A DNA stretch of 64,000 bases, taken from an uncultured Thiotrichaceae bacterium (GTDB taxonomy: Bacteria; Pseudomonadota; Gammaproteobacteria; Thiotrichales; Thiotrichaceae). The DNA is taken from NCBI GenBank assembly GCA_937925855.1, contig CALAMO010000006.1, positions 114,026-178,025 on the forward strand, in the 5' to 3' direction. Below the pieces are notes generated by a model. That model saw only the letters and a list, made by a program, of their open reading frames with translations, did not search any database and was not told where the DNA came from. The translations under genes were made by a program, and so were the position numbers. This document shows positions 29,202-37,134 of the stretch, one piece after another (the first letter of the stretch is position 1; every line of letters begins with the position of its first letter).

Positions 29202-30557
29202 ATGGAACACCAACATAACAGCACACCAAACATGCGACCAAACAGCATACCGGGCATGCGACCAAACAGCATACCGGGCATGCGACCAAACAGCATACCG
29301 GGCATGCAACAAAACAGCATACCGGGCATGCAACAAAACAGCATACCGGGCATGCAACAAAACAGCATACCGGGCATGCAGGAAACACCCGCACAGGTTA
29401 TGGCACAGCGACACTTCCCCTGCGGTCAATGCGGAGCGGACTTAGTGTACGCACCGGGCATGCATTCGTTGGGCTGCGAATATTGCGGCCATGAAAACCC
29501 CATTGTCGACTCGCCCATCAAAATTCAGGAGTATGATTTTGCGGCCGCGCTGGAAGCACTGGCCCATGCCGACCGTCATCCGCTAGATAGCACTCAGGCG
29601 ATTAAATGCCCGAACTGTGCGGCCTGTTTCGAACTCAAAACGAATCAGCACGCTGGGGACTGCCCATTTTGCAGCACGCCAGTCGTCATCAGCACCGAGC
29701 ATGTCCGCCTGTTTCAACCCAAATCACTCCTCCCCTTTGTGATTACGCAGGAAGCCGCGCAGGCCCGCTTCGACCAATGGATTGCGGACCTGTGGTTTGC
29801 ACCCTCCGCACTCCAGAATAAAGCGCGCCGTGACGAGAAGCTAATCGGCATCTATGTGCCTTACTGGACTTATGACAGTCACACGGATAGCATTTATCAC
29901 GGCCAGCGCGGCACCGTTTATTATGAACGCCGCACCGTCGTTGAAAGGATCAATGGCCGCACCCGCCAACGCACCATCAAGACGCCTAGAGTACGCTGGA
30001 CACCGGCTTCAGGCCGAGTCCGCCAGCTGTTTGATGATGTTCTCGTGGGGGCGACACGCACCCTACCGCGCCGCATTCTGGACAGCATCAGCCCCTGGGA
30101 TTTGGATCAACTGGTCTCCTATAATCAGGCCTACCTCAGCGGCTTTCAAAGTGAAATTTATCAGGTCGAGCTAGACACAGGTTTTCAACAGGCCCGCAAA
30201 CTCATGGAACGCGCCATTAAAAACGCCGTGCGCCGTGATATTGGTGGTGACCGCCAGCAAATTCACTCACTCAACACCCACCACTCCAACACTACCTTCA
30301 AGCATATCTTACTGCCCGTTTGGTCAGCCGCTTTCCGCTACCGAGGTAAAACCTACCGTTTTATTATTAATGGGCGCACAGGTCGCACTCAGGGCGAACG
30401 TCCCTACAGCAAGCTCAAGATTGGCCTCATGCTTAGCAGCCTTGCTCTCGGCCTGTTTGGCATGGTCTGGTACTTAGAAACCAGCGGACTCCTGCAACAA
30501 ATGAGCTATGAGTTTGAGCATACGCTTGGGGCGCCAGTTGAATATTATTACCGCTAG
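29202..30557 (+). CDS. Multi-zinc-ribbon protein with C-terminal TM helix and N-terminal octapeptide repeats
   Basis: FPCGQCGADLVYAPGMHSLGCEYCGHENP and IKCPNCAACFELKTNQHAGDCPFCSTPV zinc ribbons; C-terminal LMLSSLALGLFGMVWYLE. Confidence 0.8.
   Translation: MEHQHNSTPNMRPNSIPGMRPNSIPGMRPNSIPGMQQNSIPGMQQNSIPGMQQNSIPGMQETPAQVMAQRHFPCGQCGADLVYAPGMHSLGCEYCGHENPIVDSPIKIQEYDFAAALEALAHADRHPLDSTQAIKCPNCAACFELKTNQHAGDCPFCSTPVVISTEHVRLFQPKSLLPFVITQEAAQARFDQWIADLWFAPSALQNKARRDEKLIGIYVPYWTYDSHTDSIYHGQRGTVYYERRTVVERINGRTRQRTIKTPRVRWTPASGRVRQLFDDVLVGATRTLPRRILDSISPWDLDQLVSYNQAYLSGFQSEIYQVELDTGFQQARKLMERAIKNAVRRDIGGDRQQIHSLNTHHSNTTFKHILLPVWSAAFRYRGKTYRFIINGRTGRTQGERPYSKLKIGLMLSSLALGLFGMVWYLETSGLLQQMSYEFEHTLGAPVEYYYR
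29232..29375 (+). repeat. Six in-frame 24-bp tandem repeats (3x MRPNSIPG, 3x MQQNSIPG)
   Basis: ATGCGACCAAACAGCATACCGGGC x3 then ATGCAACAAAACAGCATACCGGGC x3. Confidence 0.97.
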
Positions 30558-30854
30558 ACCTTCATCATTCAGTGTCGTTAAATTAAATTAAATTAATACC
30601 CTTTATCAGAAAAAATAATTAATTAGGAACTCAAGATAGACACACCCTGTCCAATCACTCACTATGTTCAGCCTAACATTAATATAAAAATAGGGGCGAC
30701 TGTCTAGCTGTAGCAGCGTTTGACGCAAACATCACAGCCTGTTGAACATTTAATAGTCATAACGCTCAGCTCGTCATTTTTATTGGTCAACGAATAAAAG
30801 CGACGCTAAGCTGAGACACAATAATAATCAAAATAAAAATCGGGACTTACAATT

Positions 30855-33641
30855 ATGACAAAGCGATTCTTCGGGGGAAGTCGTGTCTTTGCATCTCTAT
30901 GTATTTTGCTGAGCAGTAGCTTGAGCAGCAATACTACCCAGGCCTATTTCAACAGCAGTTCACCGCTGGGTACCAATACAAATGAAGTGCTCGAATATGA
31001 TAGTAGCGTACCCTATATTGACTTATTCAAGGCATCATTGCCTTTTCGGGAAGCGGCCCCTCATCTCACTAAGGGAAGGGTTGAGTATGACCGCTACGGC
31101 TGGCCCACTTCAATCTCACCGGGGGGCATGGCGGGCACACGCCTGATTCACCGATTGCACGAGGATGCCATTCCAAGGGGTTATTACACCGTATTATACG
31201 ATGGCAAGGGCAAACTTGAATACGGCCTCGATGCCAAACTGGTGCAATCTCAGCCAGGCCGGGATGTCATTAAACTGGATCCGGGTGAAGACAAACAATA
31301 CAGCGCCAAAGTAACGATCAAGTCGACCACGCGGGGCAACCACCTGCGTAATATCCGCATCCTGCCGCAGGGGGGCATTTGTCGGAGCAATCCGTTTCAG
31401 CGGGTACACAAAGCCAGTCAGTGTGGCCGCAACGACTATATTGACTTCGAGCGGCACCACGAGAAAATTATCTTTAACCCGGATTACCTAAAATTCATGC
31501 GGGACTACAAAGTGGTTCGCTTCATGAATATGAGCGGTATAACCCGCAATCCGATTCGCCACTGGAAAGACCGACCACTGGTACATAATGCAACTTGGGG
31601 CGGGGCTGAAGGCGTACGCGGCGCACCGATTGAAATCATGGTCGAACTGGCTAATCGCCTGAATGCTGATCCATGGTTCACGATCCCACACGGTGCTGAT
31701 AACGATTATGTCCGGCGCTTTTCTTTGTATGTCAAAAAGCATCTGAAGCCTAATCTTAAGGTCTATCTTGAATACAGCAACGAGACCTGGAACGGTATCT
31801 TTAGCCAACACGCCTATATGAAACAGGGTGGCAAACGCATCGGTCTGAAGGATGCGCCCCACGTCGCGGGCTGGAAATTTTACTCCAAACGCGCCGTAGA
31901 AATGTTCAAAATCTGGGAACAGGCCTTTGGCGGCAAGCAACGCATGGTGCGTATTCTCGCGGGCCTCACGGGCAGCACTGACATGACTGAAACCATGCTC
32001 AAATTTGAAGATGCCTATAAAAACATTGATGCCTTTGCCGTTGCGCCTTATGTTTTTGGTGACTACAAGGCCTTACGCAGAGCGCGCAATGTGCAGCAGG
32101 TTTTCCAGATCATGCAGGACAAACGCTACTATTATTCCCTGCCCCGCGTGCTGGAAGCCGTGCGTAAACAGTCCGCCCTCACCCGTAAATACGGCGTTGA
32201 TCTGGTCGCTTATGAAGGCGGCCAGCATCTCATTGATGATAAAACCAAGAAGGAAATGCAGCATCCCAACCCACTGTTTTATAAGGCAAACCGCCATCCG
32301 CAAATGGGCGTCATCTACAAACGCCTATTAAACGGCTGGAAACAAGCTGGGGGCAAGATGTTTGTTCATTTCTCATCACCACGTCAATACAACCGTTTCG
32401 GCAGCAAGGGCATCAAAGAATATATCACCCAGCCTGATCACACCGCGCCTAAACAAATGGCGGTCAAAAGCTTCATCAAAGGCAATCCATGCTGGTGGCC
32501 GGGTTGTCGCAGCACGAATACAATGCGCGCCCCAAAACCACAATTCCGCACCACCAAACAGCTGGGTAAACTTAGTGGCGATCAGGCACCGCCACTGCCT
32601 AACACACAAAGTGACCGGCGCGCACCCAATCAAACCGCCAATCAGAACAGCAAGACAGTACCACAGGCAGGTGCATTACGCAGCGCTGCGGCACAGGCAC
32701 CGCGCGCTATTCCTCAGGCGACGCCTCAAGCGCAGCAACTGGCTCAACAACGATTAGCACAACAACGGCAGCAGCAACTGACTCAACAGCGACTAGCACA
32801 ACAGCGGCAGCGGCAACTGGCTCAACAACGATTAGCACAACAACGGCTCGACCAGCAGCGACTGGCTCAGGGTCGCACGCTTCAGGCCAACAACCGAACC
32901 GGCATTCCACCGCTGAATAGTCATGCTCAACAGCCTAACCAACACTCGTCAAGCAACGCTCAGCGCCCTATTCCTGGATTGGAACCGGTCACAGCCCACC
33001 CGACCATGAAGTACCAACCTGTTTTAGTCGCACTGAATCGCCCACCACAGGAACAGTATGTCTTTGGCCGCAAAGCCGTCGCTAATTATGAACGCAATTC
33101 GGCTGCTCCACTGACAAACGCTTCGACCTATCAACTCCGCCAGATTGTCTCTGGGCGCATTGATGGTGCGCGTGACCTCGCCGCTATTTGGCAAACCAGC
33201 TGGGATGAACGCCATCTATACCTGCGCATTGCGGTACGGGATGATGCGTTCAGCCGGGACTCACGCTTTAGCTGGGAGGATGACAGCATTGAGATATTCA
33301 TTGATGCTGATGCCAGCGCCCAACAACGCTATGACGGCTACAATGATTTCCACCTGCTATACCGCTGGCGGGATAAACGCCTTACGCTCGGCATGAATTC
33401 GCAAAGTATTAGGGCAGCACACCAGAGTCAGCATGTAAGCGACGGTCATTATGTCCTGGATCTCAGCATCCCATGGGCCATGATGCGAGTCCGGCCCCGT
33501 TCAGGACATCGAATTGGCATTGATGTGCATGTGAATGATGATGATGATGGACAGGGACGCGAAGGCAAACTGACCTGGTTCGGCAAGGTGGACGATGCTT
33601 ATCGCAACCCCTCCGTACTCGGCGAATTGGTTTTACGTTAA
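30855..33641 (+). CDS. Secreted glycoside-hydrolase-like protein with Q-rich repeat linker and C-terminal CBM9-like domain
   Basis: Signal peptide; VYLEYSNETWNGIFSQHAYMKQGG TIM-barrel-like region; QQRLAQQRQ repeats; C-terminal AAIWQTSWDERHLYLRIAVRDDAFSRDSRFSWEDDSIEIFIDAD. Confidence 0.65.
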   Translation: MTKRFFGGSRVFASLCILLSSSLSSNTTQAYFNSSSPLGTNTNEVLEYDSSVPYIDLFKASLPFREAAPHLTKGRVEYDRYGWPTSISPGGMAGTRLIHRLHEDAIPRGYYTVLYDGKGKLEYGLDAKLVQSQPGRDVIKLDPGEDKQYSAKVTIKSTTRGNHLRNIRILPQGGICRSNPFQRVHKASQCGRNDYIDFERHHEKIIFNPDYLKFMRDYKVVRFMNMSGITRNPIRHWKDRPLVHNATWGGAEGVRGAPIEIMVELANRLNADPWFTIPHGADNDYVRRFSLYVKKHLKPNLKVYLEYSNETWNGIFSQHAYMKQGGKRIGLKDAPHVAGWKFYSKRAVEMFKIWEQAFGGKQRMVRILAGLTGSTDMTETMLKFEDAYKNIDAFAVAPYVFGDYKALRRARNVQQVFQIMQDKRYYYSLPRVLEAVRKQSALTRKYGVDLVAYEGGQHLIDDKTKKEMQHPNPLFYKANRHPQMGVIYKRLLNGWKQAGGKMFVHFSSPRQYNRFGSKGIKEYITQPDHTAPKQMAVKSFIKGNPCWWPGCRSTNTMRAPKPQFRTTKQLGKLSGDQAPPLPNTQSDRRAPNQTANQNSKTVPQAGALRSAAAQAPRAIPQATPQAQQLAQQRLAQQRQQQLTQQRLAQQRQRQLAQQRLAQQRLDQQRLAQGRTLQANNRTGIPPLNSHAQQPNQHSSSNAQRPIPGLEPVTAHPTMKYQPVLVALNRPPQEQYVFGRKAVANYERNSAAPLTNASTYQLRQIVSGRIDGARDLAAIWQTSWDERHLYLRIAVRDDAFSRDSRFSWEDDSIEIFIDADASAQQRYDGYNDFHLLYRWRDKRLTLGMNSQSIRAAHQSQHVSDGHYVLDLSIPWAMMRVRPRSGHRIGIDVHVNDDDDGQGREGKLTWFGKVDDAYRNPSVLGELVLR
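32733..32849 (+). repeat. Three imperfect 39-bp (13-aa) Q/L/A/R repeats in the secreted protein
   Basis: CAGCAACTGGCTCAACAACGATTAGCACAACAACGG-type units starting at 32733, 32772 and 32811. Confidence 0.85.
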
Positions 33642-33705
33642 GCATGAAACGTTTAATAAAAGTTTAAAGACTGGTCTCTTTAAAACGGCCGGTGGTGCTT
33701 ATGCA

Positions 33706-34437
33706 TCACCGCGCCACCCCAGATAAATAGGCCGTGCCCCCTAGTTGGCGCATCTGCCGCAGAATATGACGCTGGCGGCGTATAACACGCCTAGAAGGCT
33801 GTTCAACACGATAGCGCGCCGGAGCAGGTAATACAGCCGCCAACAAGGCAGCCTCTCGCCGCGTTAGCTGCGCTGGCGTTTTCTCAAAAAAATGCTTGGC
33901 TGCTGCCGCGACGCCATAGTCCTGCGGACTGAACTGCGCAATATTCAGGTAAACCTCCAGAATACGCTGCTTATCCCAAAGCAGCTCAAGCAGGAGCGCC
34001 AGCACCCATTCCAGCCCTTTACGCAGGTAATCACGCTCCCCCCACAGGAATAAATTCTTCGCCACCTGTTGCGTAATCGTGCTGCCCCCACCCGCCTTAT
34101 GTCCGCGCCATGCTGCCTGAATAGCACGCTGAGTAGACGCAATATCAATACCCCAGTGCTGTGGGAATAATTGATCTTCAGCAGCGACCACTGCCAGAGC
34201 CATCTGCGGCGATATATCGGCATAATCGACCCATTGCTGCCGCACCGGCAGCAATGGGTCGCTGTGGCGTGCAGTCATTTGCTGCTGCAACATGAAAGAT
34301 GAGGTGGTGACGGGGACAAAGCGAAAAACCAACAGCAAGAGCGTGACCAATAGCAGGAGCAATACAGGAATGCGCCACAGCCAGTGCAGCCAGCGCCAAC
34401 GGGGGCGCGGAAAATACCTGAGAACCGATATTTGCAT
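33706..34437 (-). CDS. mtgA: Monofunctional biosynthetic peptidoglycan transglycosylase
   Basis: AVVAAEDQLFPQHWGID, GGSTITQQVAKNLFLWGERDYLRKGLEWVLALLLELLWDKQRILEVYLN. Confidence 0.94.
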   Translation of the reverse strand: MQISVLRYFPRPRWRWLHWLWRIPVLLLLLVTLLLLVFRFVPVTTSSFMLQQQMTARHSDPLLPVRQQWVDYADISPQMALAVVAAEDQLFPQHWGIDIASTQRAIQAAWRGHKAGGGSTITQQVAKNLFLWGERDYLRKGLEWVLALLLELLWDKQRILEVYLNIAQFSPQDYGVAAAAKHFFEKTPAQLTRREAALLAAVLPAPARYRVEQPSRRVIRRQRHILRQMRQLGGTAYLSGVAR

Positions 34438-34462
34438 GAGGCACTCGCTCAGCCGAAAACGT

Positions 34463-34555
34463 TACTGTAGAAGTCGTAGACTTCTATGCTTGAGGGTGAG
34501 TTTTTTTCATACTCGTACTGTAGAAGTCGTAGACTTCTATGCTTGAGGGTGAAAT
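34463..34555. repeat. Two tandem ~53-bp copies, each carrying a perfect 8-bp inverted repeat
   Basis: TACTGTAGAAGTCGTAGACTTCTATGCTTGAGGGTGA at 34463 and 34516; TAGAAGTC-gta-GACTTCTA hairpin in each. Confidence 0.9.
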
Positions 34556-34793
34556 TTTTTCACGCTTGCCACTGTAGCCGACACATGCTCAATGGACAAG
34601 CCTTAAGAAAGCGTGCCCAACCTTCACCTAAAATCCTGGGCTGTTTGAAGTACTTGCCTCTCGCTAGAGGGTCTGCCCTGCTCCAGGTTTTCTAAGCCAA
34701 TTTTTTGCTGGTGTCATGCTTAGATTTTCTGATAGGGAGACCGCAAGGCTATTGCCAGAATAGGAGTGTGGGGGAAACGTGGGGAATTGGAAT

Positions 34794-34825
34794 AAAAAAA
34801 AAGGGGCTGCAATATCTGCAACCCC
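34794..34825 (-). terminator. Minus-strand Rho-independent terminator, possibly the original tRNA-Arg terminator displaced by island insertion
   Basis: Minus strand GGGGTTGCAGATATTGCAGCCCC followed by TTTTTTTTT. Confidence 0.7.
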
Positions 34826-34834
34826 TTGATTTAT

Positions 34835-34854
34835 ATGGCGCCCCAGAAGGACTC
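34835..34854. repeat. Candidate left attachment site: degenerate duplicate of the tRNA-Arg 3' end
   Basis: tggcgc-cccagaaggactc versus tggcgcgcccagaaggattc at 50781-50800: one indel and one mismatch. Confidence 0.6.
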
Positions 34855-35022
34855 ACAAAACAACTCATGAACCCTAATAGGCCGACAATCTCAAAAAGCT
34901 GATAACGATTTATACCAACAAAAGTACCAACACTTTTAAAACCTACCCCTTATTCTACGCAACAAGACATTAGAAAGGCCAGCTCAAAGAACCGACCTCA
35001 CCTTGTTTGCTACCTAAGTTCA

Positions 35023-35202
35023 CTAACTCATCAGCTCCGCATTAACCGCTTTTTGCACATCATCATCCGGGAATACTTCCAGCTGTCTATGCTCAGTACC
35101 AAAGGCATTCACGCTGTCCAATAACTCTGCTTCCTCTGGGTCAGTGATCCAATAACCATCAGGCCAGTAGCACACAACTTGTTTCTCGCTGGGGTTAGTC
35201 AT
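35023..35202 (-). CDS. Small hypothetical protein, 59 aa
   Basis: MTNPSEKQVVCYWPDGYWITDPEEAELLDSVNAFGTEHRQLEVFPDDDVQKAVNAELMS*; ATGA overlap with the upstream gene; below the ORF-track cutoff. Confidence 0.6.
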   Translation of the reverse strand: MTNPSEKQVVCYWPDGYWITDPEEAELLDSVNAFGTEHRQLEVFPDDDVQKAVNAELMS

Positions 35203-36893
35203 GTCGTCGCTCCTATCCAGATAAATTTCTTACCACCATTTTTATACTTCGAGTTCTTCTTCATCAGGCCATCATGTATAGCACGGTTAAAGAATGCTTT
35301 TTGCATAGTGCTGATCCTGGTGCGGTCGTGGGTACGACTTCCGGTTTCTTTATTGCTGATACGCTTCTGTATCCATTCCCATGTTGGTCGCACTGAGGGT
35401 TTGCATTCCTTCTCTGTCACTGCCTGTACCCACTGGTCATACAAACCCATGCGCTGACCGTCAGCTGAGGGTTTACTGATGGTCTGTTGCCCTGATTCAT
35501 TGGTAATGATCTCATCACCCTCAGCTGAGGGTTTACTGAGGGTTGCATGCAATGCCTCGCCAGCTTGTAAGCCTTTGTTAATGATGCATTGGATGGTTGT
35601 TTTGTCTTCGACCTTATCCAGTGACTTGTCAGCAGGTGAGTCGATACCATGCCCGGATAATTCCTGATTCCAGGTGGAGAGTTCATCTCTCTTTTCTCTG
35701 ATTGCTGGTTCAGATAATCCCGGCATTTCCAACTGAGTTTCAGCGGTACCCAGTTTAGCGACTGTCGTCTTCTGCGTTGGAGATACTGCTGGCTTATTCA
35801 GCTGGTCAGTGCGAATAAAGCCAACAGGCTGCATTAATTGCTGTGCTTGCTGGTATTTGAATTGCGCAGTAGCAGGCATACCAAAACCCATTGGAGAGGG
35901 AGACTGTTCACGTACATCGTCCATGTTCAGGACAGAATCATCGGTAAAGTCTTCTGGTCTGAATGCCTTACCTGTTGAATTGAGGTAGGCAGCTTCCATG
36001 TTGATGATGGATTGTGTTAGCCAATCTTTACGTCTTAACTTCTGACTGAGAAACAGGATCAGCAGCAGATGACTAATCTCAAAGATAACGCTGATAAAGG
36101 TTGTGACCAACATGACACCGGTACTGATGGTGACGCCAAAACTATCACGGATAGCTTTAAATGCTGGCTTATAGCTGTCTTCTTTCAGTTCTTGCAGCGC
36201 TTTAGTCTTCACCTCGATAGCCGCAACGCTGGCACGCTCTGCAGAATCCATAGCGCGTTGTTCTGCATCCAGATAGCCCTGCAATTTAGCGGCATCACCT
36301 TTACAGTGTGGCTCACGTCCATCTTTTAGCTTTTCCTCACACCTTGCCAGCTGCTTTTGTGCTTCGGCAATCAAAGAAGCCATTGAGCCGGTCTGGATGG
36401 TGCCTGTTTTGGTGTTGGTAATAACTTCAAAGGTTTTCGACTTCTCTGCTGCACTGGTACTGATGTGCTGCTGTTGTGATGAACTGCTGATGGATTCATA
36501 AACGACACCGGCAAAGGCTAGGATGAAGACGATTAGCCCAACCACAGCCCAATTATTGCGATACTTCGCAAAGTGCTTATAACCAATCTCCTTAATCATC
36601 GCCATAGAGAGAGGTAGCGTGACAGCCAGCACGGTATAGATAATCAGTGCTGCTATCTCAGATAGGTTGTCCACCAGCCAGGAAGTGAAGCCCCAAAGGT
36701 CGGAGACATACATCATCCAGACGAAGACGAAGTACACAACGAACGTTGCCACGAATGCCAGACGATAAGCCCATTCTGTTACCCAGATTTCTTTCAGTAC
36801 CTCAGCCAAATCATTTTGTAGGGTGATTATCTGCTGGTGCTGTTTATAAGCGGTAGAAATATCCATTGTGCGCACCTCAGAAGATAGCGACAA
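35199..36893 (-). CDS. Island-encoded multi-TM protein with C-terminal soluble domain, unknown function
   Basis: N-terminal TM helices, central charged segment and another TM region, C-terminal WEWIQKRISNKETGSRTHDRTRISTMQKAFFNRAIHDGLMKKNSKYKNGGKKFIWIG. Confidence 0.75.
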   Translation of the reverse strand: MSLSSEVRTMDISTAYKQHQQIITLQNDLAEVLKEIWVTEWAYRLAFVATFVVYFVFVWMMYVSDLWGFTSWLVDNLSEIAALIIYTVLAVTLPLSMAMIKEIGYKHFAKYRNNWAVVGLIVFILAFAGVVYESISSSSQQQHISTSAAEKSKTFEVITNTKTGTIQTGSMASLIAEAQKQLARCEEKLKDGREPHCKGDAAKLQGYLDAEQRAMDSAERASVAAIEVKTKALQELKEDSYKPAFKAIRDSFGVTISTGVMLVTTFISVIFEISHLLLILFLSQKLRRKDWLTQSIINMEAAYLNSTGKAFRPEDFTDDSVLNMDDVREQSPSPMGFGMPATAQFKYQQAQQLMQPVGFIRTDQLNKPAVSPTQKTTVAKLGTAETQLEMPGLSEPAIREKRDELSTWNQELSGHGIDSPADKSLDKVEDKTTIQCIINKGLQAGEALHATLSKPSAEGDEIITNESGQQTISKPSADGQRMGLYDQWVQAVTEKECKPSVRPTWEWIQKRISNKETGSRTHDRTRISTMQKAFFNRAIHDGLMKKNSKYKNGGKKFIWIGATT

Positions 36894-37134
36894 GGCCAGC
36901 CAGCCCTGTCAGCCAAATGACGTTGAACATCTGCTGTAAGCCTTTACGCGTAACAAACAACATGCAGGTGAGAAACAGCCCGATAAGCCACTGACCAACA
37001 GCAGGCAGGTAGCCAATAGGATCAGTCTGCAAATAGTCCGCCAGGGTCAGCGATAGATAAATCATGCAAACTGCTGCCAATAGCCAGCAGGCCAGTCGGC
37101 ATAGCCAGAGAATGAAAGATGCCTGCTTTTTCAT
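36877..37134 (-). CDS. Small multi-TM protein, 85 aa
   Basis: Hydrophobic ORF overlapping rep by 4 bp (ATGA). Confidence 0.7.
   Translation of the reverse strand: MKKQASFILWLCRLACWLLAAVCMIYLSLTLADYLQTDPIGYLPAVGQWLIGLFLTCMLFVTRKGLQQMFNVIWLTGLAGLVAIF

Noticed and set aside
29232-29375. Regular 24-bp repeats as a possible CRISPR array
   Set aside because: Contiguous tandem repeats without spacers, inside a coding frame, no cas genes nearby
29020-29394. Antisense Cys-rich ORFs (CPVCCFVA repeats; also 29141-29377 and 29187-29429)
   Set aside because: They are the reverse-strand reading of the in-frame MRPNSIPG/MQQNSIPG repeats; the sense ORF has clear zinc-ribbon domains
34705-34902. 65-aa ORF across the left island end
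   Set aside because: Spans a terminator and the displaced tRNA end; no protein-like features
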